Under the pieces are notes generated by a model. It ran no database searches. It was not told the origin of the DNA and saw only the letters and a list, made by a program, of their open reading frames with translations. DNA of 6,118 bases from Eggerthellaceae bacterium UBA5906 (lineage in GTDB: Bacteria > Actinomycetota > Coriobacteriia > Coriobacteriales > Eggerthellaceae). Positions 1 through 5,265 of the stretch are shown one piece after another (position 1 is the stretch's first letter; each line of letters opens with the position of its first letter). Location of the stretch: assembly GCA_002431805.1 (NCBI GenBank), contig DJEE01000091.1:1-6118 (forward strand). Direction: 5' to 3'. Position numbers and translations under genes: made by a program.

Positions 1-1118
1 GTCAAAAGCGCAAGGTCAACCGATGTGTCTCCCATGCGTCCTAAGCCGTGGGCCAAAAGCGTGCCGACGAGCTCGCCGCCGTACAAGGCGACGTAGGCGA
101 TGCCGGTGGCACGCACCGTGCCCACCCGAAAACTGGTCGCAACGCCGATGCAGATGGAGCACAGCACGACCTGGTAGCCATGATAGCCACCGAAGATCAG
201 TGCGCCCACGTTCGAGCTTTGCGACAAGAAAGGCGTGAGCAAACACCCCAGGCATATGAGCAGCATGCAGACCCGATAACCGAAAAACGCGCCGTCATGA
301 TGCAGCAGCACGGCAATGGCCGCTAACGCAAGCGACACCAACAGGCCCGCTAGGTACAGCCATAGCCCGTACACGTCCTGTACGGGGAACGTGTCATAGC
401 CGGAAAGCACGTCGAAAAACCCGCTGACCAGACCCACAAGGGCAACGCCGCATAAGGCTTTCGCGAACAGGGCCAACGTGGAGCGGGACAAGCTCGCACG
501 CCCTGCGCCCGCACGCTCGTCGGCCTGAAACGCCGAAGCATCGCCGCAAACGCCGAATCGGTAGAGCAACGCTGCCGTGCCGACGCATGCGCCCACGGTG
601 GCCGCATTGGACACTAGCACGGGTGCCAGCACGATAAGAAATGCCAGCACAAATGCTACCGAGAAGGAAAACGCCAGCTCAACGAGGGCTAAACGCTCGC
701 CTTGCCACGAAACCACCTCGCCCCAGCACAGCAAAACGACAGCCGACCCGCTGCCGGTGAGCACGCTGCCGAAACCGAGCAGCAACGTGCCGTCAACCGT
801 GCTGCTGTCGGCCAGCAACGTGAGCACCGTCCCCGCCGTCAAGGCCGTTGCGGCGCCGAACACGACCATTTTGTTGGAAGCAAGCGCGTCTCCGCGACGC
901 ACGACAAGCGCCACGAACAGCATGGTGCACGTCATGGCTATCAGCGAGAACAATTGGCTGGCATACAACGTGGCACGCACGTTTGCGGCATGCGAATAGG
1001 GAACGATGCTGTAAAACGTCACGAACGTCCATGCAATGAACAGCCCCATGCCGCACACGCGTGCCCATGAAAGCTGCTTTTTCAGAACGATCCCCCACGT
1101 GGTGGTCGAGAAGCTCAT
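1..1118 (-). CDS. Polytopic membrane protein, probable N-terminal half of a LuxR-type membrane-bound regulator (partial)
   Basis: The minus strand is open without a stop from the ATG at 1118-1116 to the left window edge: 372 codons plus two bases. An AAGGGGG Shine-Dalgarno sequence lies 6 bases before this ATG, which decides the start. The product begins MSFSTTTWGIVLKKQLSWAR and is very hydrophobic. I count about eleven likely membrane spans, near residues 21-40, 48-73, 84-102, 108-131, 144-169, 171-186, 214-235, 249-272, 279-299, 304-327 and 336-356, with a polar loop near 190-212. A GSGSAVVLLCWGE stretch (residues 122-134) resembles a glycine-rich/WGE motif I associate with the twelve-helix sensor domain of Eggerthellaceae LuxR-family regulators. 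In those proteins a C-terminal LuxR helix-turn-helix follows the last helix; here it would lie outside the window, so this assignment is inference. Divergent placement opposite a molybdoenzyme operon supports it. The alternative is an MFS-like transporter. That the gene is real is near certain; its function is moderately supported. Confidence 0.72.
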   Translation of the reverse strand, partial: MSFSTTTWGIVLKKQLSWARVCGMGLFIAWTFVTFYSIVPYSHAANVRATLYASQLFSLIAMTCTMLFVALVVRRGDALASNKMVVFGAATALTAGTVLTLLADSSTVDGTLLLGFGSVLTGSGSAVVLLCWGEVVSWQGERLALVELAFSFSVAFVLAFLIVLAPVLVSNAATVGACVGTAALLYRFGVCGDASAFQADERAGAGRASLSRSTLALFAKALCGVALVGLVSGFFDVLSGYDTFPVQDVYGLWLYLAGLLVSLALAAIAVLLHHDGAFFGYRVCMLLICLGCLLTPFLSQSSNVGALIFGGYHGYQVVLCSICIGVATSFRVGTVRATGIAYVALYGGELVGTLLAHGLGRMGDTSVDLALL

Positions 1119-1124
1119 GTTTAT

Positions 1125-1131
1125 CCCCCTT
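1125..1131 (-). promoter_or_regulatory. Ribosome binding site of the divergent membrane protein
   Basis: Read on the minus strand, AAGGGGG stands 6 bases before the ATG at 1118. It is the only good Shine-Dalgarno sequence near the 5' end of this frame and fixes the start codon. Confidence 0.7.
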
Positions 1132-1197
1132 CGCAGCGGCAACGCGCGCGCAAAGCCCCCTTGCAATGCCGCTTTCCCCTTATGTTTTCGCTTCTCG

Positions 1198-1203
1198 ATT
1201 ATA
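1198..1203 (-). promoter_or_regulatory. Candidate -10 box for the leftward gene
   Basis: On the minus strand these bases read TATAAT, a perfect sigma-70-type -10 hexamer. At a 17-base spacing the -35 position reads ATGGAT, a poor match to TTGACA, so the promoter may need an activator. Transcription would start near 1190 and give a leader of about 70 bases before the ATG at 1118. This is a consensus match only. Confidence 0.45.
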
Positions 1204-1248
1204 CCCTTAACCGTTTTCGCATCCATTGTTACGCCTATTTGCAATTCG

Positions 1249-1276
1249 GAATATAGTTAAGCGCGAATATTATATT
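1249..1276. repeat. AT-rich repeat block (GAATAT direct repeat, AATATA/TATATT inverted repeat)
   Basis: GAATAT occurs at 1249-1254 and again at 1265-1270. AATATA (1250-1255) and TATATT (1271-1276) form a 6-bp inverted repeat with a 15-base spacer. In sequence this rich in A and T such repeats can arise by chance, so this is only a weak candidate for a protein binding or easily melted site between the two promoters. Confidence 0.2.
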
Positions 1277-1293
1277 TACCCAGTTCAACGGCT

Positions 1294-1311
1294 ATCACTG
1301 ATATCTCTGAT
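1294..1311. promoter_or_regulatory. Candidate operator 1 (18-bp imperfect palindrome)
   Basis: ATCACTGATATCTCTGAT is a dyad with 7 of 9 base pairs matching, centred between 1302 and 1303. The outer arms ATCA/TGAT and the core GATATC are perfect. It lies in the AT-rich part of the divergent region and shares its outer arms and 12 of 18 bases with the palindrome at 1318-1335. Such a dyad suits a dimeric helix-turn-helix regulator, plausibly the one encoded divergently. No binding data exist for this sequence; function is inferred. Confidence 0.45.
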
Positions 1312-1317
1312 GGACAA

Positions 1318-1335
1318 ATCATAACTATTTATGAT
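1318..1335. promoter_or_regulatory. Candidate operator 2 (18-bp near-perfect palindrome)
   Basis: ATCATAACTATTTATGAT is a dyad with 8 of 9 base pairs matching, centred between 1326 and 1327, exactly 24 bp from the centre of the dyad at 1294-1311. The repeated architecture ATCA-N10-TGAT suggests two binding sites for the same dimeric protein. Its right arm overlaps a TATGAT hexamer (1330-1335) that could serve as a rightward -10 box. In that case a bound protein would cover the -10 element and repress, unless the true start lies elsewhere. Confidence 0.5.
1330..1335 (+). promoter_or_regulatory. Weak candidate -10 box for the molybdoenzyme operon
   Basis: TATGAT matches five of six bases of TATAAT, but no convincing -35 hexamer lies 16-18 bases upstream. 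A second possibility is TATTAT at 1268-1273 with TTCGGA at 1245-1250, spaced 17. Either choice gives a long 5' leader (about 230 or 290 bases). The lack of a good -35 box fits an activator-dependent promoter, but the start site cannot be settled by reading. Confidence 0.25.
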
Positions 1336-1362
1336 GCACGGCAACGCTATATCAGCAGCAAT

Positions 1363-1493
1363 GAGGGATGGCTGGCCCTCTCCTTCTGCGTATGTTCTAG
1401 CCATGCGAAACGCGGGATTCTCTGCCCGCCGCTCGCTGCTCGGTTCGCCAGCCGCGCTCACCCCTCCAAGGGCAGCCGGCTTCCCGGGCGGCT
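1363..1493 (+). other. Possible structured leader of the operon mRNA
   Basis: Short complementary arms are visible: GAGGG 1363-1367 with CCCTC 1376-1380, and AGCCG 1474-1478 with CGGCT 1489-1493 (alternatively GCAG 1472-1475 with CTGC 1494-1497). CTCCTT at 1380-1385 is complementary to AAGGAG at 1557-1562 in the Shine-Dalgarno region, and CCTCC at 1463-1467 to GGAGG at 1559-1563. These could hide the ribosome binding site, but stems of 5-6 bp are expected by chance in GC-rich sequence. I recognise no known riboswitch class here. Confidence 0.2.
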
Positions 1494-1556
1494 CTGCGGC
1501 ACGCCCCCCACTTCCCGCCAACGCAAGCACTGCAAAGGTAAGACGAGTAGAAAAGC

Positions 1557-1566
1557 AAGGAGGAGG
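1557..1566 (+). promoter_or_regulatory. Strong ribosome binding site of the molybdoenzyme
   Basis: AAGGAGGAGG contains two overlapping AGGAGG cores, ending 6 bases (1558-1563) and 3 bases (1561-1566) before the ATG at 1570. This fixes the start at 1570 rather than at the internal ATG at 1588, and implies efficient translation once the message is made. Confidence 0.85.
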
Positions 1567-1569
1567 AAC

Positions 1570-1674
1570 ATGGATACATCTTTGACTATGTCAAGGCGTT
1601 CATTCGTGAAGACCGCCGCCATTACCGGCGCTGCCATCGCAGCGTTCGGCGGCGCCATGAAAACCGCCCTGGCC
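1570..1674 (+). other. Twin-arginine (Tat) signal peptide of the A subunit
   Basis: Residues 1-35 comprise the SRRSFVK motif at 8-14, a weakly hydrophobic Ala/Gly-rich core (about 16-29) and A33-L34-A35 before E36 as a signal peptidase I site. Family knowledge says the folded, cofactor-loaded enzyme is exported with the signal-less B subunit bound to it. No TorD/DmsD-type chaperone gene is present in the visible sequence; it may lie downstream. Confidence 0.9.
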
Positions 1675-4629
1675 GAAGAGACGTACCCCAAGGTTTCCGG
1701 TCAAGACACCGTGACCGTGAAAACCTGCTGCCGTGGCTGCGGCAAAATGGAGTGCGGCGTCAAGGTGATCGTCCAGAACGGCCGCGCCATCCGCGTTGAG
1801 GGCGACGAGGGCGCGTTCCAGTCCATGGGCAACTGCTGCACGAAGTCGCAGTCGTCCATCCAGGCGGCGTATCACCCCGACCGTCTGCACTACCCCATGA
1901 AACGCACCAACCCCAAGGGCGAGGAGCCCGGTTGGGTGCGCATCTCCTGGGACGAGGCCATGGACACCATCGTCAAGAACTTCACCGAGATCAAGGCGAA
2001 GTACGGCGGAGAGTCCATCGCCTGCCAGGTAGGCACGTCGCGTATCTGGTGCATGCATTCCGAGTCGATCCTGAAGAACATGCTGGAAACGCCGAACAAC
2101 ATCGAGGCATGGCAGATCTGCAAGGGCCCGCGTCACTTCGCCACCACCATGGTTTCGCAGTTCGCCATGTCGTGGATGGAGACCATCACCCGCCCGCGCG
2201 TGTACGTGCAATGGGGCGGCGCGTCGGAGCTTTCCAACTACGATGACTCCTGTCGTACCACCGTCGACGTGGCAAGCCGTGCCGACGTGCACATCTCGGT
2301 CGACCCGCGTCAGGCCAACATGGGCAAGGAAGCCGACATCTGGCAGCACCTGTGGCCGCAAACCGACGGTGCGCTGGCGCTGGCTTGGACCAACGTCATC
2401 ATCCAGAAGAAGCTTTATGACGAGCTGTACGTGAAGAAGTGGACCAACGCTCCGTTCTTGGTGTGCGAGGACATCGAGCCGTCCGGTTTCCCCACGGTGC
2501 GCACCGACGGCAGCTACTGGGAAGTGAAGACCATCCTGCTGAAGGAATCCGACATCAAGGAAGGTGGCAGCCCGTACAAGTTCCTGGTATACGACAATAA
2601 CTGGCAGCAGCTCAAGGCTCAGGGTGTCGAGCACGAATATGGCGCGTTCACCTGGTTCAACGCTGACCAGGAAGGTCGCATCGATGAAACAGGCGGCTTC
2701 TGGGAAGGCGAGAACTACGACTCGGAAAAGGCTCGCGAAGGTCGCGAGGCCGCGCAGGACAACCTGCTGCCTGGGCAAACCCAGGGCTGGGTGCCCGATT
2801 TGCAGCCGTTCGACCCCGCTATCGACCCGGCGCTTGAGGGCGAGTTCGAAATCACGCTCAAAGACGGCAAGACCGTGAAGGTCAAGCCGGTGTGGGAGTA
2901 TTACAAGGCTCGCGCTGCCGAGTACGACCTGCAGACGGCCGAGGAAATCACGAAGATTCCCGCCGCCGAGATCGAAAAGGCCGCTACCACCTACGCCACG
3001 CGCATCGACCCGTCCACCGGTTACGGCAACGGAGGCCTGCAGTACATGCTGGCTACCGAGCACGGCTGCAACGCCATCCAGAACTCCCGCGCGCTCGACG
3101 CGCTGGTGGGCATCACCGGCAACATGGACACCCCGGGCGGCAACCGCGGCCCGACCATCGTGCCCATCGACGGCGACCTGCAGGGCTTCTCTGCTTGGGC
3201 CCCGGGCGCTTCCACCCCGCCGGCCGAGGTCAACCAGAAGCAGATCGGCGACACGAAGTTCCCGCTGCTTTCCTGGTGGCAGTACTGGTGCGACGGCCCG
3301 TCCATCTACGACGCCATGATCACCTCCGACCCCTACCCGGTGCGCGCGCTGTGGAATGAGTCCGGCAACTTCATGGCATTCGCCAACACCACGCGTGCGT
3401 GGGAAGCGCTGTGCAACCTGGACTTCTACGTTGACTTGAATTTGTGGCACACGCCGTCTACCGACGCCGCCGACATCATCCTGCCCGTTGCGCATTGGAT
3501 CGAGCTTAACAGCCCGCGCGCTTCCCAGGGTTCGGCCGGCGCCATGGGCGCTACCGTCAAGTGCGTGCAGCCGCCCGCAGAGGCCAAGTACGACCCCGAG
3601 ATCGTCATGGACCTAGCGCGCCGCATGAACTGGAAGTGGACCAACGAGCCCGGCAACGAGTGGCCCGACATCAACTGGCAGCTCACCGACTCCATCAAGC
3701 TTCTGACCGACGACGAGCTGACCTACACCACGTGGCATGTGGAGGGCGGCAAGGTGACCTACGAGCGCCACGGCGTTCCGATGGACCAGGTCACGCCGAA
3801 GTACAAGTCGTGGGACGAGTACGTTGCCGCATTCCAGAAGCACGGCTGGTGGCAGGCCAAGGACATCGAACCGCGCAACTGGGGCACGTACCGCCGCTAC
3901 CAGACCGGCGCTATGCGCGCACGCGACCGCGTGTGGGCGCGCCTGGATTACACGGCGGGCAACGGCATCGGCGACTGGAAGCCCGGTTGGTTCACGCCTA
4001 CCATGAAGCAGGAAATCTGGTCGACGGTCATGGAAACCCATCACCCCGAAACCCGCAAATGGTGGCTGCCCTCCTGGGATCCCGCGCCGCATGATCGCCG
4101 GGCCGAGCCCGATCGCGCCAAGGAGTACCCGCTAACCGCCACCACCGGCCGCCGTATCCCGGTGTACTTCCACTCCGAGCATCGTCAGCTGCCGTGGTGC
4201 CGCGAGCTGTGGCCTGTGCCGCGTATCGAGATCAACCCGGAGACGGCTGCGGAGTACGGCATCGAGCAGGGCGACTGGGTCTGGATCGAAACCGAGTGGG
4301 GCAAGATCCGCGAGGTTGCCGACCTGTACTACGGCGTCGACAAGGACGTGGTGAACCTGGAGCACACGTGGTGGTACCCCGAGGTGCAGGACGCCGGCCA
4401 CGGCTTCCAGCTTTCGGCCGTCAACCAGCTGATCGATCACCATGCGCAAGACCCGCATTCCGGTTCTTCCAACCTGCGCGGCTACCTGGTGAAGATCTAC
4501 AAGGCCACGCCGGAGAACTCGCCGTTCGGAAACCCCGTGCCCTGCGACAGCAACGGCACGCCCATCATCCACACCTCCGACGATCCGCGTCTGAAGGAAT
4601 GGCTGCCTACGTATGAAGGGAGGGAGTAA
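1570..4629 (+). CDS. Tat-exported molybdopterin oxidoreductase, catalytic A subunit (DMSO reductase family)
   Basis: This 1019-residue protein is the catalytic subunit of a respiratory reductase carrying a bis-pterin molybdenum cofactor and one [4Fe-4S] cluster. Residues 8-14 (SRRSFVK) form a textbook twin-arginine motif, followed by a hydrophobic stretch and an ALA cleavage site after residue 35. The N-terminal iron-sulfur domain uses C54, C57, C62 and C90 (C-x2-C-x4-C-x27-C), with K92 at the place of the electron-relay lysine; C53 and C89 are extra neighbours. The molybdenum domain spans roughly 105-700. C184 in NNIEAWQICKGP lines up with the Sec/Cys metal ligand of formate dehydrogenases. 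GNMDTPGGN (517-525) and NESGNFM (596-602) look like cofactor-contact loops. The C-terminal dinucleotide-binding domain runs about 853-975. The protein is longer than E. coli DmsA (about 800 residues); part of the excess may be residues 290-440. The substrate is unknown: a catechol dehydroxylase, S/N-oxide reductase or sulfur/arsenic oxyanion reductase are all possible. Family confidence is very high, substrate confidence low. Confidence 0.96.
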   Translation: MDTSLTMSRRSFVKTAAITGAAIAAFGGAMKTALAEETYPKVSGQDTVTVKTCCRGCGKMECGVKVIVQNGRAIRVEGDEGAFQSMGNCCTKSQSSIQAAYHPDRLHYPMKRTNPKGEEPGWVRISWDEAMDTIVKNFTEIKAKYGGESIACQVGTSRIWCMHSESILKNMLETPNNIEAWQICKGPRHFATTMVSQFAMSWMETITRPRVYVQWGGASELSNYDDSCRTTVDVASRADVHISVDPRQANMGKEADIWQHLWPQTDGALALAWTNVIIQKKLYDELYVKKWTNAPFLVCEDIEPSGFPTVRTDGSYWEVKTILLKESDIKEGGSPYKFLVYDNNWQQLKAQGVEHEYGAFTWFNADQEGRIDETGGFWEGENYDSEKAREGREAAQDNLLPGQTQGWVPDLQPFDPAIDPALEGEFEITLKDGKTVKVKPVWEYYKARAAEYDLQTAEEITKIPAAEIEKAATTYATRIDPSTGYGNGGLQYMLATEHGCNAIQNSRALDALVGITGNMDTPGGNRGPTIVPIDGDLQGFSAWAPGASTPPAEVNQKQIGDTKFPLLSWWQYWCDGPSIYDAMITSDPYPVRALWNESGNFMAFANTTRAWEALCNLDFYVDLNLWHTPSTDAADIILPVAHWIELNSPRASQGSAGAMGATVKCVQPPAEAKYDPEIVMDLARRMNWKWTNEPGNEWPDINWQLTDSIKLLTDDELTYTTWHVEGGKVTYERHGVPMDQVTPKYKSWDEYVAAFQKHGWWQAKDIEPRNWGTYRRYQTGAMRARDRVWARLDYTAGNGIGDWKPGWFTPTMKQEIWSTVMETHHPETRKWWLPSWDPAPHDRRAEPDRAKEYPLTATTGRRIPVYFHSEHRQLPWCRELWPVPRIEINPETAAEYGIEQGDWVWIETEWGKIREVADLYYGVDKDVVNLEHTWWYPEVQDAGHGFQLSAVNQLIDHHAQDPHSGSSNLRGYLVKIYKATPENSPFGNPVPCDSNGTPIIHTSDDPRLKEWLPTYEGRE
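4617..4624 (+). promoter_or_regulatory. Ribosome binding site of the ferredoxin subunit inside the A-subunit 3' end
   Basis: The purine run AAGGGAGGGAG, formed by the last codons of the A subunit (Glu-Gly-Arg-Glu), supplies a Shine-Dalgarno sequence just before the ATG at 4633. The stop and the next start are only 3 bases apart, so the genes are probably translationally coupled. Confidence 0.7.
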
Positions 4630-4632
4630 GCC

Positions 4633-5265
4633 ATGACGAAAGCGATCATGACCGACTTGAACCGCTGCGTCGGCTGTTTGGCCTGCAGCGTTGCGTGCAA
4701 AGCCGTCAACGGCGTGCCCATCGGCAACTACTGGAACAAGGTAGTGCGCGTCGGACCCAACCCCATCCCGGGCGGTTCGGGGCAGTACCCGGACGTTTAC
4801 ACGTACTTCATGACCGTGGGTTGTCAGCATTGCGAGAACCCCGAGTGCGTGAAGGTGTGCCCCACCGAGGCCAGCCATGTGGCTGCCGACGGGTCCATCC
4901 AGATCGACAAGTCGAAGTGCATCGGCTGCCAGTTCTGCGTGATGGCCTGCCCGTATGGCGTTCGCTACCTCAACGAGGAAGAGCGCGTGGTCGAGAAGTG
5001 CACGCTGTGCGAGCAGAAGCTCGAGCAAGGTGAGCTGCCGCAGTGCGTCAGCCAGTGCGGCGGTTGCGCGCGCTGGATCGGCGACACCGACAAGGGGCTT
5101 GACTCCTACGTGGGCACGTACGACCCGCAAGGGCATCAGCGCAAGATGGTGGACTTCCTGGAGCCGTTCACCGAAAACGACATCTACCACCTGCCCGACG
5201 TGGGCAACAAGCCGTCGTTCAGCTTCATCTTACGTGGCCATAAATGGGAAGGCGGTGATGAATAA
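4633..5265 (+). CDS. Four-cluster [4Fe-4S] electron-transfer subunit (DmsB type)
   Basis: The 210-residue product carries electrons between the membrane anchor and the molybdenum subunit. Four cysteine groups are visible: C12-C15-C18-C22 (C-x2-C-x2-C-x3-C); C64-C67-C72-C76 (C-x2-C-x4-C-x3-C); C96-C99-C102-C106 (C-x2-C-x2-C-x3-C, followed by PYG); and C123-C126-C138-C142 (C-x2-C-x11-C-x3-C). As in DmsB-like proteins the actual clusters are likely built by pairing distant groups. A seventeenth cysteine, C145, lies just after the last group. There is no signal peptide, as expected for a partner co-exported with the Tat-bearing A subunit. The length is typical of DmsB. The gene starts 3 bases after the A subunit and shares its last base with the next start codon, so the three genes form one operon. 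Assignment to the family is secure. Confidence 0.96.
   Translation: MTKAIMTDLNRCVGCLACSVACKAVNGVPIGNYWNKVVRVGPNPIPGGSGQYPDVYTYFMTVGCQHCENPECVKVCPTEASHVAADGSIQIDKSKCIGCQFCVMACPYGVRYLNEEERVVEKCTLCEQKLEQGELPQCVSQCGGCARWIGDTDKGLDSYVGTYDPQGHQRKMVDFLEPFTENDIYHLPDVGNKPSFSFILRGHKWEGGDE

Larger units (their letters stand above)
1119..1569. other. Divergent intergenic regulatory region
   Basis: These 451 bases separate the two divergent transcription units and hold no gene I can support. They have two parts. Bases 1201-1340 are AT-rich (52 G/C in 140 by hand count, about 37%), in sharp contrast to the GC-rich coding sequence on both sides; this part holds the -10 box of the left gene and two palindromes. 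Bases 1341-1556 are GC-rich and carry only short possible hairpins, so they probably form the untranslated leader of the right-hand operon. A small open frame at 1331-1585 crosses into the molybdoenzyme start, has no ribosome binding site and looks non-coding. Confidence 0.8.

Noticed and set aside
577..1070. Overlapping plus-strand open frames (577-999 and 702-1070)
   Set aside because: They run antisense to the continuous minus-strand membrane protein, which has a good ribosome binding site and coherent hydrophobic helices; the plus-strand frames encode Thr/Ala/Ser or His/Arg-rich low-complexity sequence.
1341..1556. Possible molybdenum cofactor riboswitch in the leader
   Set aside because: Only 5-6 bp stems are visible and I could not lay out the conserved core of the Moco RNA motif; kept only as a low-confidence structured leader.
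1119..1569. Rho-independent terminators, tRNA genes, insertion sequence ends or CRISPR repeats in the gene-free region
   Set aside because: No GC-rich stem followed by a T-run, no cloverleaf-like sequence, no flanking inverted repeats with target duplication and no regularly spaced repeats were found on either strand.
1331..1585. Small 84-codon open frame upstream of the molybdoenzyme, considered as a leader peptide
   Set aside because: No Shine-Dalgarno sequence precedes its ATG codons, its reading frame runs into the molybdoenzyme start in another frame, and its composition looks like random GC-rich sequence.
1600..3495. Long minus-strand open frame of 631 codons opposite the molybdoenzyme
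   Set aside because: It is antisense to a gene with unmistakable domains. Long antisense frames are common in GC-rich genes with C/G-ending codons, and the translation has no recognisable family features.
4132..5190. Minus-strand open frame of 352 codons spanning the A/B junction
   Set aside because: It lies antisense to the end of the molybdoenzyme and most of the four-cluster ferredoxin; it is His/Val/Arg-rich with no domain signature, as expected of a GC-rich shadow.
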